Source of the DNA: Chimaeribacter arupi
GTDB lineage: Bacteria; Pseudomonadota; Gammaproteobacteria; Enterobacterales; Enterobacteriaceae
Length of the DNA stretch: 64,000 nucleotides
NCBI RefSeq assembly: GCF_002858805.1
Contig: NZ_PJZI01000009.1
Coordinates: forward strand, 1-64,000
Direction of reading: 5' to 3'
Part shown: piece by piece, positions 18,373 to 27,870 of the stretch
Layout of the letters: the number at the start of each line of letters is the position of its first letter
Position numbering within the stretch: position 1 is the first letter of the stretch
The notes under the pieces: generated by a model
The model's database searches: none
Told to the model about the DNA's origin: nothing
Seen by the model: the letters and a program-made list of their open reading frames with translations, nothing else
Program-made: the position numbers and the translations under genes

Positions 18373-19418
18373 ACCTGCGGCTGGCGAAAGAGATCGGGCG
18401 CATCAACTTTTACCGCTTCTGCCAGTTACTGGAAAAAGGGGCACCGGCCCGGCCACCGCTCGGCAGCAGTATCCATCCGGCGGATGATCCGGTTCGCTTC
18501 CGGCCTCACCCAGGGATGGGGTTCCCGGTCAGCGAACTGAAAACGGTGGAGTACGATGATGAGCCGGATGCCCCGCCGACCGTACGTACGACCTTCCTGG
18601 GGCTGTATGGCGTGGATTCCCCGTTGCCGACCCCCTATCTCGACGACATTACGCAACGTCGGGAAGGGCATGAGGCGCTGGAGGGATTTCTCGATATCTT
18701 CAACCACCGCATCCTGACACAGTTTTACCGGATCTGGCGGAAGCACGCCTACCCGGCCAATTTCGAGGCAGGCGGAAAGGATGCGGTTTCTCAGAGCCTG
18801 TTAGGGCTTATTGGCCTGGGTATCCCCGGTACCGATAAGCATGTTGCCACGCCGGTATCCCGTTTTCTGGCGCTTCTGGGCGTTATGCGTCGCCAGGCCC
18901 GCACGGCAGAGGGTGTGCAGGCACTGGTAGCGCTGCTCGCCCCGCAAACCCGCGCAGTCGTGACCCCGCATTGCCTGCGTCCGGTCGCGATGGATCGGCC
19001 AATAGGTTTTTATGAAGGCGAGGGCTTTTTGCTGGACGGGTATACCGTGCTGGGAGAGGAGGCCACAGAGGCCAACAGCCAGTTGCTGATTGCGTTGTTG
19101 ACTGAAGACGCACAGGAGGCGCGGGCCTGGCTGCCGGATGGGCCGCTCTACGGCGATTTTCAGGTATTGCTGCGGGTTTATCTGGGCTGGCGCTATAGCG
19201 CGCGGATCACGCTGACCGTGCCCACCCCGCTGCTGCCTGAGCCGGTGCTGGGGCAAGAAGATTTTTTGCTGGGGCTGACCGGTGTGCTGGGTGTTGATGA
19301 TGAGCACCTGGCACATGCCATACCCAGGGAGTTTACCGTGGTGCCGGGCCATTATTGTGGGTTGCCGCGGGCCGTTACAATGAAAGGAAACCGACGTGTT
19401 ACATATCGCTTCAATTAA
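18336..19418 (+). CDS. tssG: T6SS baseplate protein TssG
   Basis: TssG (360 residues) pairs with TssF in the baseplate wedge. Family features visible are the early INFYRFCQLLEKG segment, the RFRPHPGMGFP strand, and TFLGLYGVDSPLPTPYLDDI near residue 90, then FLDIFNHRILTQFYRIWRKH. It starts inside the 3' end of tssF in another frame, so translation is coupled, and its own 3' end overlaps the tssJ start by 23 bases. Gene order F-G-J-E is typical of enterobacterial T6SS clusters. Confidence 0.94.
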   Translation: MGREPQPTYPRLNLRLAKEIGRINFYRFCQLLEKGAPARPPLGSSIHPADDPVRFRPHPGMGFPVSELKTVEYDDEPDAPPTVRTTFLGLYGVDSPLPTPYLDDITQRREGHEALEGFLDIFNHRILTQFYRIWRKHAYPANFEAGGKDAVSQSLLGLIGLGIPGTDKHVATPVSRFLALLGVMRRQARTAEGVQALVALLAPQTRAVVTPHCLRPVAMDRPIGFYEGEGFLLDGYTVLGEEATEANSQLLIALLTEDAQEARAWLPDGPLYGDFQVLLRVYLGWRYSARITLTVPTPLLPEPVLGQEDFLLGLTGVLGVDDEHLAHAIPREFTVVPGHYCGLPRAVTMKGNRRVTYRFN

Positions 19419-19932
19419 CCGATTTTCATTGCTGTTGCTGCCGGTACTGTTGACCGGTTGTGGCTTGACGCAGAGCCTTACCGAGGGGACGGCCTCCGCT
19501 GCAAACGCTATTTTCTATCAACAGGTGAACACGCTGCGCCTCGATTTTACCGCCCGGGAAGCGCTGAATACCGATGCGCGGGAAAGCGGCTCGTTGTCTG
19601 AACCCTTGATGATCCGCGTATACCAACTGAGAGACCGTAAAGCCTTTGATAAAACGGTCTACGAACAATTGGTGAGCGGCGGTGAGGGGGCATTAGGCGA
19701 AACATTGCTGGCATCCCGTGAGGTCATAGTCAAACCCGGCGGTGATGCAAACCTCACCATGCCAATGGACAAGCAGGCGCAGTATGTGGCCGTGGTGGGG
19801 CTATTCCGCCATCCCGACCGGGAGAAAAACCATTGGAAACAAGTGCTGACGCGTGATGACCTCGATCCGGATGACCCCCGTATCACTGTGCCGGGCAGTA
19901 ACAGCCTGACCCTGCTGCCGGAGAAAAATTAG
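19396..19932 (+). CDS. tssJ: T6SS outer-membrane lipoprotein TssJ
   Basis: TssJ anchors the TssL-TssM membrane complex to the outer membrane. The 178-residue precursor has a hydrophobic signal (FSLLLLPVLLTGC) with a lipobox ending at Cys22, so it should be a lipoprotein. The mature domain has the transthyretin-like beta pattern of the family (MIRVYQLRDRKAFDKTVYEQL, then YVAVVGLFRHPDREKNHWK). The start is a GTG with AAGGAAA upstream. The residue after Cys is Gly, not Asp, consistent with transport to the outer membrane by Lol. The stop overlaps the tssE start by one base. Confidence 0.93.
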   Translation: MLHIASINRFSLLLLPVLLTGCGLTQSLTEGTASAANAIFYQQVNTLRLDFTAREALNTDARESGSLSEPLMIRVYQLRDRKAFDKTVYEQLVSGGEGALGETLLASREVIVKPGGDANLTMPMDKQAQYVAVVGLFRHPDREKNHWKQVLTRDDLDPDDPRITVPGSNSLTLLPEKN

Positions 19933-20366
19933 TGAACACATACAACGGCCCCTCACTCTATGAAACCCTGCTCGGCAATTTTTCGGGCGGGCTCGATCTT
20001 CATCAGGTCAGTGAAGAGAATCAGGTCATTCTTTCGGTGCTCGACAATATGCAGCGCATCCTGAACTGCCGCGCAGGCACATTGAGCCATCTGCCGGATT
20101 ATGGCCTGCCGGATATGAGCAAAATCCTGCAGGGGATGCCGGGCACCGCGCACCAGTTGATGGATACCCTCTCAAGGGTGTTGCTGAAGTATGAACCGCG
20201 GCTGAAAAAGCTGTCGGTGTCGATGTTAACGCAGACTGTGCCCGGCCATCTGGAGTACGCCATTGACGCGGAGCTGAAAGGGCTGGGGCTTGTGCGCTAC
20301 GGCACGGCGTTTATGCCGGAAGGGCGGGTGCTGATGCGTCACCTTACACAGCAGCAGTACCTTTAA
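19932..20366 (+). CDS. tssE: T6SS baseplate protein TssE (gp25-like)
   Basis: TssE is the gp25-like subunit that initiates sheath assembly on the baseplate. The protein (144 residues) starts with PSLYETLLGNFSGG and carries the gp25 signature region with a cluster of conserved residues (LNCRAGTLSHLPDYGLPDM, then IEYEPRL-like LLKYEPRLKKLSV). GTG start overlapping the tssJ stop. Length and position after tssJ are as expected. Confidence 0.92.
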   Translation: MNTYNGPSLYETLLGNFSGGLDLHQVSEENQVILSVLDNMQRILNCRAGTLSHLPDYGLPDMSKILQGMPGTAHQLMDTLSRVLLKYEPRLKKLSVSMLTQTVPGHLEYAIDAELKGLGLVRYGTAFMPEGRVLMRHLTQQQYL

Positions 20367-20407
20367 CCAGGGAGACTGATGACTCATCGTTCAGGGAAGG
20401 CACTTTT

Positions 20408-21658
20408 ATGACACACAACAGTGAACGCCTGTTAAAAGCAGGCGGCGACCCGCGGGCGCTGGCGGATTTTGGCGCACTGCGTGAGGAAGTCAACAAGCTA
20501 ACGCATCCGGCGCGTCCGGATGTGAACTGGGATCGGGTGGAACAACTCAGCCTGTCGCTGTTCCGGCAGAACGGGATTGAACTGCAAACCGTGGCCTGGT
20601 ATACGCTGGCCCGCACTCATCTGGCCGGGATACTCGGCCTGAACGAGGGGCTGGCGATGCTGGAGGCATTAATTATCCACCAGTGGAATGTGTTATGGCC
20701 GCAACCTGCGCCTGCACGTAGACACATACTCACCGGGCTAAGCCAGCGGTTACAGACGGTCGTGCGGATGCTGAACCTGACATGCCGTGAATTGCCGCTG
20801 ATTTACCGGGCAGAACAGCATCTCAAAGCACTCCAGGCGCAGCTGCAACGGCTGGCGTTGAAAGAGGCCGGCCAGTGGGGTGAATTGTCGGCTTTTATGC
20901 ATAACGCCGCCGCCCGGCTGGAAGAGAGGGCGGTGTATAAAGAACCGATTGCCGAACCGTTATCGGCTCAAGCCCGCGTGATCAGGGCAGAGACACCGGC
21001 CTCTGCCTGTGCGGCCCGGCAGGTACCGGCAAGCCCCGGCTTAAAAACCGGTGCGCCGGTGAAACCTGGTTGGCCGTGGAAAAGCTTTGCGGCAGGCGCG
21101 CTGACCACATTAGTCATGGGTGGGGCGGCGCTATGGGGCTGGCACTACACGCATCCACCGATGACGCCGTTGCCGGTCGCAGCCAGTGAGCAGGCGCTGG
21201 TGGAGTTAGGGCGGCAGTCACCCTTATGGTTGCAGTATTACGGTTTTGCGTTAGCCGCGCAGGCGTTGCCGTCAGAAACCGGTGCGCTCAACGCGCAGTG
21301 GCAGCAGCATATCGCCGCCAATGCGTTACCGTTGGAGGCATTGTCTGGCTGGCATCAGGGAATGGCGGGGCTGCGGGCATTAACGGCGCGGTTGGATGCA
21401 TTAGACGAACGGAAAGGGAAATACCTGACCGGATCAGAGCTGAAGTCGATGGTGTTTGCCATCACGCAGCATTTTTCGCGTGCCGTACCGGTCGAGGAAC
21501 AATTGTATAACCTGGCACAGACGCCCCCGGGTGAGCCATTGCCGGCTATTCAGGCTTCGCAAACTGATATGCATCTGCATCAGTTACTTAACCGCTATAT
21601 GCTGCTAAAACAGCATGCCGAGTCAGCAGGGGCAGAGTCATCAGGGACAGCGCCATAA
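20408..21658 (+). CDS. TagA/VasL-type ImpA_N membrane protein of the T6SS
   Basis: The 416-residue protein has an N-terminal ImpA_N domain (LREEVNKLTHPARPDVNW, then WYTLARTHLAGILGLNEGLAML), a central linker, one transmembrane helix at about residues 227-247 (FAAGALTTLVMGGAALWGW) and a C-terminal VasL-like domain. Membrane-anchored ImpA_N proteins such as E. coli TagA clamp the distal end of the extended sheath, and VasL in Vibrio is a related cluster member. Together with the soluble TssA it gives this system two ImpA_N proteins. It is the last gene of the T6SS operon; a terminator and tRNA-Pro follow. I am sure of the family, less so of the exact role. Confidence 0.85.
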   Translation: MTHNSERLLKAGGDPRALADFGALREEVNKLTHPARPDVNWDRVEQLSLSLFRQNGIELQTVAWYTLARTHLAGILGLNEGLAMLEALIIHQWNVLWPQPAPARRHILTGLSQRLQTVVRMLNLTCRELPLIYRAEQHLKALQAQLQRLALKEAGQWGELSAFMHNAAARLEERAVYKEPIAEPLSAQARVIRAETPASACAARQVPASPGLKTGAPVKPGWPWKSFAAGALTTLVMGGAALWGWHYTHPPMTPLPVAASEQALVELGRQSPLWLQYYGFALAAQALPSETGALNAQWQQHIAANALPLEALSGWHQGMAGLRALTARLDALDERKGKYLTGSELKSMVFAITQHFSRAVPVEEQLYNLAQTPPGEPLPAIQASQTDMHLHQLLNRYMLLKQHAESAGAESSGTAP

Positions 21659-21732
21659 AATGCCGGGCGTTTTTTGGCATACCAGGCACAGGGAGGGAAC
21701 AGCACTGCTTTCCCATCCGCCTGTTATCGCAG

Positions 21733-21786
21733 GATGGGACTACGCCACGATGGGACTACGCGCGCATAGTCCCAAATGGAGTCCCA
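21733..21786. repeat. Cluster of direct and inverted short repeats beside tRNA-Pro
   Basis: GATGGGACTACGC occurs twice (21733-21745 and 21749-21761). The same core is then inverted as TAGTCCCA at 21767-21774 and, with one change, as GAGTCCCA at 21779-21786. The arrangement TGGGACTA, eight bases, TAGTCCCA can form a hairpin but has no T-run, so it is not a simple terminator. It lies between the last T6SS gene and proL. It could be a recombination or attachment-site remnant. Confidence 0.5.
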
Positions 21787-21829
21787 AACCATCGGGCTGA
21801 AACAGGGGCATACCGGCAAATACCGGGCA

Positions 21830-21870
21830 ACAAAAAACCCGCAAACTCAGAGAGGATGCGGGTTTTTTGT
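21830..21870. terminator. Bidirectional rho-independent terminator between T6SS and proL
   Basis: Perfect 14-bp inverted repeat ACAAAAAACCCGCA / TGCGGGTTTTTTGT with a 13-base loop. The A-run on one side and T-run on the other allow termination of the T6SS operon on the plus strand and of proL on the minus strand. Confidence 0.85.
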
Positions 21871-21910
21871 TGGGGTTCTGTCAGTAACCGGTACTGCCAG
21901 AAGAGATTGT

Positions 21911-21987
21911 TGGTCGGCATGAGAGGATTCGAACCTCCGACCCCCGACACCCCATGACGGTGCGCTACCAGGCTGCGCTACATGCCG
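21911..21987 (-). tRNA. proL: tRNA-Pro (GGG)
   Basis: The minus strand reads as a 77-nt tRNA with encoded CCA. The acceptor stem CGGCATG pairs with CATGCCG; the D-arm (AGCGCAGCCTGGTAGCGC), the anticodon region CATGGGGTG with anticodon GGG, and the T-arm (GGAGGTTCGAATCCTC) are all intact. It matches E. coli proL almost base for base, and yejM lies on its 5' side as in E. coli. tRNA genes are frequent integration sites, which is relevant because the T6SS locus lies on its 3' side. Confidence 0.97.
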
Positions 21988-22065
21988 ACGCTATGGGCCA
22001 CTATACTACCGTTTCCCGTTCCGAATGCAAGCGCTCAGCCCAATGACTGCTTTAGTTTTAAACAG

Positions 22066-23847
22066 TTAGTCAGCGATAAAGCGTTTTTCGTCGGTCAGCA
22101 CCTGCAACAGCAGGGCCAGTTGCGGCTTCTGATTTTTGATCTCCCGGCCGTCAACGTCATAGACCCGGTAATCGCCGCCGGCATCCAGCAACAGTGTCTG
22201 GCCAGGTGTGGTGACCCACAGATTCCCGCTGTCACCGGTAGTGACCCAGGCATGGCGGCGACGGGCAGCAAACAGATCCTCACCTTGCGAGTAGTCAGCC
22301 ACCGCCGTTTGCACATGTAACAGGCGTTGCATCAGCGTCGCCATCACATCCGCATGGCTGGTGAGCTTACTGATGCTCTGCGCCGGGGTGCCCGGCCAGT
22401 GGACAATCAGCGGCACCTGCAACTGCTGGCGGTTATACCCGTTGTTCAACCGGCCTTTGTCGTTAAACGCAACGCCATGGCTGCCGGTGATCACCACCAC
22501 CGTTTTAGCGAGTTCCCCGCGGCTACGCAGGCTCTCCAGCACCGCCGCGATCTGCTGATCCATCTGCAACGCCGCGTTGTGGTACTGCTGGGCGAGGGCA
22601 GGGCCGCTCAGTGGCTTACCCGCGCGGGGCGTGTTTAACGCCTGGCTGATGCCGTTAAAACTGAGGTAAGAGAACCACGGCGCATGGTCGCTGCGGCTCT
22701 CCAGCCACTGTTGCCATTGCTGGCGCGTCTGGCTGTCGCTCTGTTTTAACGCCGGGGGCAGGGAAAAGTCTGCCAGCAGCGCCTGGCGGTACAGCACGCT
22801 GTTAAAGCCATCTGACGAGAACAGGCCAAACTGGTAACCCTGGCTGCTCAGCGCATTAATCAGGGCGCTGGGTTTACGCGCTGACAGGATCCCGTCCATA
22901 TAAGTGGGTGAAATCCCGTAAAACAGGCCAAACAGGCCACTGTCACTGCGGCTGCCCGCGCTGTAGTGCTGGGTAAAACGGGCGTTTTCCTGGGCGAAAC
23001 GGTCAACTTCCGGCATGGTCTGCGCCAGGTCTTCTGCCCGGAAGCCGTCTACCACAATCATCAACAGATTGTAGCCGCTGCCGCTGTCACGGAAGCTCAC
23101 CTCATTCAGCGGATACTCCACCGCCAGCGCCTCCGGTTTGCCCTGTTCAGCCACCCGGCGCTGATAGGCCTGCGCATCCAGCATCCCATGTTTTTCCAGG
23201 AACTTGCGCGCCGTCATCGGGTAGGAGAGCGGCAGGTTGGCCCGCTGCATGGTGATCGGCCGGTAGAAATTGGCATCCGCCCAGATATAAAGCAGGTGTG
23301 AGCTGAAGAAGCTGGCAATAAACAACGCCGCCAGCGGCTTGCCGAAACTGCGCCGGTTAAGGCTGCGCAGTTTTTGCCAGGCCCAGGTGCCGAACAGCAT
23401 CTCCACCAGGAAAATCACCGGCACGCTGATAAACATCAGCTGCCAGTCACGGGCCAGCTCGCCCTGTTCCGGGTTGACCACCAGTTCCCAGACCACCGGG
23501 TTAAGGTGCAGGTGGAAACGGGTAAACACCTCGCTGTCCACCAGCAACAGCGTCATCCCGGCGGTCGCCAGCGCCGCCGAGATAAACCTCAACAGCCGCT
23601 GGGACATCACCACAAAGGTGAGCGGGAAGATAATCAGCAGGTAAGCGGCAAAGCCGATAAAGCTGAAATGGCCCAGCAGGCTGGCGAACGCGTAAACCCG
23701 GCCGGTCAGCGAGGCGGGCCAGTCAGAAACAAACAGGTAGCGGCTGCCCAGCCCCAGACAGAGCAGGATATTGAACAGCGCGAACCAGTGCCCCCAGCTG
23801 ATCATCTGGGAGACTTTTTCGCGATAGCGCTGGCTATTCTTCACCAT
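22066..23847 (-). CDS. yejM: Inner-membrane LPS-control protein YejM (PbgA/LapC)
   Basis: YejM senses periplasmic-side LPS in the inner membrane and, through LapB, controls proteolysis of LpxC and so lipid A synthesis. The 593-residue protein has about five N-terminal transmembrane helices (first around residues 18-40, with WFALFNILLCLGLGSRYLF), a basic linker and a large periplasmic sulfatase-like domain starting near residue 245 (GYNLLMIVVDGFRAEDL). Many catalytic metal ligands of true sulfatases are not conserved in YejM proteins, in line with a sensory role. Directly upstream on the same strand is yejL, 24 bases away. Essential in E. coli. Confidence 0.95.
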   Translation of the reverse strand: MVKNSQRYREKVSQMISWGHWFALFNILLCLGLGSRYLFVSDWPASLTGRVYAFASLLGHFSFIGFAAYLLIIFPLTFVVMSQRLLRFISAALATAGMTLLLVDSEVFTRFHLHLNPVVWELVVNPEQGELARDWQLMFISVPVIFLVEMLFGTWAWQKLRSLNRRSFGKPLAALFIASFFSSHLLYIWADANFYRPITMQRANLPLSYPMTARKFLEKHGMLDAQAYQRRVAEQGKPEALAVEYPLNEVSFRDSGSGYNLLMIVVDGFRAEDLAQTMPEVDRFAQENARFTQHYSAGSRSDSGLFGLFYGISPTYMDGILSARKPSALINALSSQGYQFGLFSSDGFNSVLYRQALLADFSLPPALKQSDSQTRQQWQQWLESRSDHAPWFSYLSFNGISQALNTPRAGKPLSGPALAQQYHNAALQMDQQIAAVLESLRSRGELAKTVVVITGSHGVAFNDKGRLNNGYNRQQLQVPLIVHWPGTPAQSISKLTSHADVMATLMQRLLHVQTAVADYSQGEDLFAARRRHAWVTTGDSGNLWVTTPGQTLLLDAGGDYRVYDVDGREIKNQKPQLALLLQVLTDEKRFIAD

Positions 23848-23871
23848 ACAGGGTTCAGGGCGGCTGTAAGC

Positions 23872-24099
23872 TTAATGGGCTTTATCTTCGCGGACTGAAG
23901 CCTGTAACGCATCAGCAAAGGAGCGCGCCAGGTGTTTGCGCTGTGCGGGCGCCACGCTGGTATTCAGCAGGTTGGTTACCATATTGCCCAACACCATCAG
24001 GGAAAGATCGGTCGGGGCATGGTGTTTCTCAAGAACGCTTACCAGCTCGGCAAGCAGTTGTTCGACGTGTTCGTCGCTGTAACGGGATGATTGTGGCAT
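23872..24099 (-). CDS. yejL: YejL family protein (UPF0352)
   Basis: A small conserved protein (75 residues, the same length as in E. coli) with the family start [16 protein letters not shown] and the segment [13 protein letters not shown]. The function is not known. It lies 24 bases upstream of yejM and is probably co-transcribed with it, divergent from yejK. Confidence 0.93.
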   Translation of the reverse strand: MPQSSRYSDEHVEQLLAELVSVLEKHHAPTDLSLMVLGNMVTNLLNTSVAPAQRKHLARSFADALQASVREDKAH

Positions 24100-24297
24100 A
24101 GTTTACTGTGCTTCTCGGCCTGACAAAGTCCAATATCTTAACGTATAGGCGCGTGACTTTCCCCACTTTTATAACATTAAGCCGCCAAAGCCGGGAAGCC
24201 CTTCTCAGGCTGCCGCTTTTAAGTTGCAGCCGGCCGCCTTCAGTGTTTGAATACGCGCCGCACGGGGGTTGCCCCGATCAAGACAGGAGAATGTACC

Positions 24298-25308
24298 ATG
24301 AGTCTGGATATCGGCCAGATCGCCTTACACCAGTTGATCAAACGGGACGAGCAGACACTCGAGGTGGTACTGCGCGACTCCCTGCTGACCACCAACGCCG
24401 CGGTCGATGAGATGATGGCGGAACTGCACCGCGTCTACAGCGCCAAGAGCAAGGCGTATGGCCTGTTCAATGCACAAAGCGAACTGGCGGACGCGCTGCG
24501 CAGTTGCCGCAAGGGCGACGAGACGTTCCTGGCCTTTACCCGCGCGGCAACCGGCCGCCTGCGGGACGAGCTGGCCAAATACCCGTTTGCCGAGGGCGGC
24601 GTGGTGCTGTTCTGCCAGTACCGTTACCTGGCGGTGGAGTATTTACTGATTTCGGTGCTGAGCAACTGCCCGAGTATGCGGGTGAATGAGCAGCTGGACA
24701 TCAGCAGCACCCACTATCTCGACATCAACCACGCGGATATCGTGGCACGCATTGACCTGACCGAATGGGAAACCAATCCGGAGTCTGCCCGTTACCTGAC
24801 GTTCCTGAAAGGCCGGGTAGGGCGCAAAGTCTCGGATTTCTTTATGGATTTCCTTGGCGCAGCAGAAGGCCTGGATACCAAGGCACAAAACCGTGGCCTG
24901 TTGCAGGCGGTGGATGATTACTGTGCAGAGGGGCAGCTCGACAAGAACGAGCGCCAGGCCTATCGTCAGCAGGTGTACAGCTACTGCAACGAGCAGTTGC
25001 AGGCCGGGGAAGAGATTGCCCTGACCGAGCTGGCACAGGCGTTGCCGCCGATTGGCGAACGTGATTTCAAACAGTTCTCCAGTGAGGAAGGCTACCAGCT
25101 GGAAGAGAGTTTCCCGGCGGATCGCAGCACCTTGCGCCAGCTCACCAAATTTGCCGGCAGCGGCGGCGGCCTGAGCATCAATTTTGATGCCTTGCTGATG
25201 GGGGAGCGTATTTTCTGGGATCCGGCCACGGACACGTTGACCATCAAAGGCACACCGCCGAACCTGCGCGACCAGTTGCAGCGCCGGTTGAGCAACGGCG
25301 AGAAATAA
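24298..25308 (+). CDS. yejK: Nucleoid-associated protein YejK
   Basis: YejK (NdpA) is a nucleoid-associated protein reported to interact with topoisomerases. The protein has 336 residues (335 in E. coli). CAGGAG just upstream supports this ATG ([16 protein letters not shown]); in-frame codons further upstream are not preceded by such a signal. The family segment [19 protein letters not shown] is present. It is monocistronic: divergent from yejL and followed by a strong bidirectional terminator. Confidence 0.95.
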   Translation: MSLDIGQIALHQLIKRDEQTLEVVLRDSLLTTNAAVDEMMAELHRVYSAKSKAYGLFNAQSELADALRSCRKGDETFLAFTRAATGRLRDELAKYPFAEGGVVLFCQYRYLAVEYLLISVLSNCPSMRVNEQLDISSTHYLDINHADIVARIDLTEWETNPESARYLTFLKGRVGRKVSDFFMDFLGAAEGLDTKAQNRGLLQAVDDYCAEGQLDKNERQAYRQQVYSYCNEQLQAGEEIALTELAQALPPIGERDFKQFSSEEGYQLEESFPADRSTLRQLTKFAGSGGGLSINFDALLMGERIFWDPATDTLTIKGTPPNLRDQLQRRLSNGEK

Positions 25309-25312
25309 GCCC

Positions 25313-25330
25313 GCCCGGCCAATGCCGGGC
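25313..25330. repeat. Short palindromic hairpin GCCCGGC-CAAT-GCCGGGC
   Basis: Seven-bp perfect stem with a four-base loop, immediately after yejK. The same stem with loop GAAT appears at 35549-35566, and related hairpins occur twice after the MocR gene. This looks like a small family of REP-like intergenic elements. Confidence 0.5.
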
Positions 25331-25364
25331 AATAAAAAACGCCGCAATTGCGGCGTTTTTTATT
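25331..25364. terminator. Bidirectional terminator between yejK and rplY
   Basis: A perfect 34-base palindrome (arms AATAAAAAACGCCGCAA and its complement) with GC core and A/T runs at both ends, placed between the convergent genes yejK and rplY, so it can serve both. Confidence 0.9.
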
Positions 25365-25404
25365 GGCGGTTGCCCCAGCGTCCCAGGGCCATCACTCGGT
25401 CGGC

Positions 25405-25689
25405 TTACGCGCGAACGAAGTCGATGTGAGCCAGTTTCGGCTTGAACGGGTGACGCTGTACAGCCTGAACTTTTACTTTGGTCTCTTTACCGTCGATAAC
25501 CAGAGTAACGATGTCGCTATAAAATTCAGCTTTCACTTCCATGTTCTTCACGGAATCATGGTCCAGCTCGATAGCGATCGGTGCTTCAGTACCGCCGTAT
25601 ACGATTGCCGGGAATTTGTTAGCTGCGCGCAGGCGGCGGCTCGCACCCTTACCCTGCTCTTTACGAGTTTCTACATTGATAGTGAACAT
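25405..25689 (-). CDS. rplY: 50S ribosomal protein L25
   Basis: L25 binds the 5S rRNA in the large ribosomal subunit. The 94 residues equal the E. coli length, and the start [20 protein letters not shown] with [10 protein letters not shown] is diagnostic. It is the short form without the CTC-type extension. Monocistronic, ending at the bidirectional terminator shared with yejK. Confidence 0.97.
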   Translation of the reverse strand: MFTINVETRKEQGKGASRRLRAANKFPAIVYGGTEAPIAIELDHDSVKNMEVKAEFYSDIVTLVIDGKETKVKVQAVQRHPFKPKLAHIDFVRA

Positions 25690-25860
25690 TGTTTTTTCTC
25701 TTTAAGAAAATTAACCCTGCTACAGGCGACCCAGCAACAGGTTGGATATTTCAGCTTTATGTCCGGTTATCGGAAACAAAGCGGGCGGCATTTTAACGGA
25801 TTTGACCCGGCGCGGCAATGAAAACCCGGCCGCCGGCGACGTATTGTTCATAAAAATGCG

Positions 25861-27621
25861 TCAGCCGCGCAATTCATTGGCACGGCGGTAGCGGCCCTGA
25901 TAGTCGAACACTTTTTCGCGGATCTGCCAGTAGCGGCCACGCAGGCGCGCCACCACAAAATCAGGGTGGCGGAACAGCGCCTGCTGCGCCAGCACATCCG
26001 CGGCGGTTTGCCAGCTAAAGGGCACGCCCGGCGCGCGCTGGTGCGGCCGCACAAACAGCTGCTGGAAGGCCATCCGCTGTGCCGGGGTAGTGAGGCGGAA
26101 CCGTTCGCCGGCGCTGGCTCCATCCTCATCGTAATAGGTCACGTTCAGCCACTCACCTTTGTCGTCACGGCCGCTCTCCAGTGCCATGCCGCCGCAGCGC
26201 AGCACCAGCGCATCTTTCAGCTTCAGCGCGGCTTTCAGCATGTCATCCGGGTCGACCAGCACCTCGTTGCACTGATGGCAGCGCCTGGCAGCGATGTCAT
26301 TTTCCGCACCGCAGTGCGGGCAACTCTTGGCACGGAAGCGGAAATCACACTGTTCGCGGTGGCCCTCATCATCCTCCATCCAGCCCTGGCAGCGGCGGCC
26401 GAAATGCTCGATTACCGTACCGTCCGGCAGGGCTTTGCCCCAGAAGAGGTTGGCGAAGCCGCAGGCCGGGCAGAACACCTGCACCGGCTGGTTATCCCCG
26501 GCAGGTTTGCTGGTGCCCACTTCCGGTGTAAAGAGGTCGTGCGGGTTACCGGCGTAATCCAGGATCAGGCAGTCGGTTTTACCGGGGTAGAGGCGCAGGC
26601 CACGGCCGACAATCTGCTGGTACAGGCTCACGGATTCCGTCGGCCGCAGAATGGCGATCAGGTCAACGTGCGGCGCGTCAAAACCGGTGGTCAGCACCGC
26701 CACATTCACCAGATAACGCAGTTCCTGCTGTTTGAACGCCTCAATCAGCCGGTCACGCTCGGCGGGCGGGGTCTGTGCGCTGACCAGGGCAGCCTCGCCT
26801 TTGGGCAACAGGCCGTGGATCTCCCCGGCGTGCTCCACGGTGGCGGCAAAAATCATCACGCCTCGCCGGTCAGTGGCGTATTCAATAATCTGGCTGATGA
26901 TGTGCGGGGTAATGCGCTGTTGCTGTTTCAGCTCGCGGTTCAGCTCCGCCTCGCTGAACAGGCCATTGCTGTTGGCCTCCAGGCGGCTGAAATCGTAATG
27001 CACCACCGGCATGTCGAGCCGCTCCGGCGGCACCAGGAAACCGTGTTTAATCATATAGCGCAGCGGCAGCTCGTAAATGCAGTCGCGGAACTGGCTGTTC
27101 TCGTCGCCGCGCGTGATGCCGTGGTAGTGGTAGCGGTAAATCCAGCCTTTGCCGAGCCGGTAAGGCGTGGCGGTCAGCCCCAGCAGCCGCAGGTTGGGGT
27201 TGGCGCGCCGCAGGTGCTGGATAATCTGCTGGTACTGGCTCTCATCGTCATCGCCGATGCGGTGGCACTCATCGATGATCAACAGTGAAAAGGCACCGTC
27301 GAACAGCGGCAGGTTCCGCGCGACGGACTGCACGCTGCCGAACACCACTTTGCCGCTGCTCTCTTTCTGTTGCAGCCCGGCGGCAAAAATATCCGCCTCC
27401 AGCCCGTAGGCGCGGTATTTGGCGTGGTTCTGCGCCACCAGTTCTTTGACGTGGGCCAGCACCAATACCCGGCCGCGCGCCAGGCGCGCCAGCTCGGCAA
27501 TCACCAGGCTTTTTCCTGCCCCGGTCGGCAGCACGATCACCGCCGGTTCGTGGTGACGGCGGAAGTAGCTCAGGGTGGCCTCAACGGCCTCGCGCTGATA
27601 AGGGCGAAGGGTAAACGACAT
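25861..27621 (-). CDS. radD: DNA repair helicase-like ATPase RadD
   Basis: RadD is a superfamily 2 helicase-like ATPase that supports RecA-mediated recombination and repair of double-strand breaks. The start [13 protein letters not shown] gives 586 residues, the same as E. coli; an upstream ATG would add 13 residues not seen in the family. Motif I is LPTGAGKS, motif II is IIDECHRI, and motif [15 protein letters not shown] is present. A zinc-binding region with four CxxC pairs ([23 protein letters not shown]) follows near residues 375-450. Divergent from rsuA. Confidence 0.95.
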   Translation of the reverse strand: MSFTLRPYQREAVEATLSYFRRHHEPAVIVLPTGAGKSLVIAELARLARGRVLVLAHVKELVAQNHAKYRAYGLEADIFAAGLQQKESSGKVVFGSVQSVARNLPLFDGAFSLLIIDECHRIGDDDESQYQQIIQHLRRANPNLRLLGLTATPYRLGKGWIYRYHYHGITRGDENSQFRDCIYELPLRYMIKHGFLVPPERLDMPVVHYDFSRLEANSNGLFSEAELNRELKQQQRITPHIISQIIEYATDRRGVMIFAATVEHAGEIHGLLPKGEAALVSAQTPPAERDRLIEAFKQQELRYLVNVAVLTTGFDAPHVDLIAILRPTESVSLYQQIVGRGLRLYPGKTDCLILDYAGNPHDLFTPEVGTSKPAGDNQPVQVFCPACGFANLFWGKALPDGTVIEHFGRRCQGWMEDDEGHREQCDFRFRAKSCPHCGAENDIAARRCHQCNEVLVDPDDMLKAALKLKDALVLRCGGMALESGRDDKGEWLNVTYYDEDGASAGERFRLTTPAQRMAFQQLFVRPHQRAPGVPFSWQTAADVLAQQALFRHPDFVVARLRGRYWQIREKVFDYQGRYRRANELRG

Positions 27622-27870
27622 GGTTGGGATTCCTGCAACAAAGAGGGGGCATAACGCCATCAGTATGCCAAAGCCGCCGCCGGATGGCGACCCTGCCGGG
27701 CAGATAAGCGCGGCACTCTCTATGACAGGACGCCAGGCACGGGTATACTGGCGGGTTCACATCGCCTTTTTGCGCATCCGGCGGAAAAGGCCACCCTGTA
27801 TGACGGCGCTCGCGCCTGCCCGAAAGGCGCAGGCGGGCGGCGGTACTCCTCAAAAGGCTAAAAAGATTTA

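Noticed and set aside
21662..21681. ATGCC ... GGCAT hairpin with T-run just after the last T6SS gene as a terminator
   Set aside because: The T-run is inside the loop, not after the stem; the perfect palindrome at 21830-21870 is the better terminator.
25966..27288. 440-codon open frame opposite radD
   Set aside because: Same type of antisense shadow; radD motifs on the minus strand are complete.
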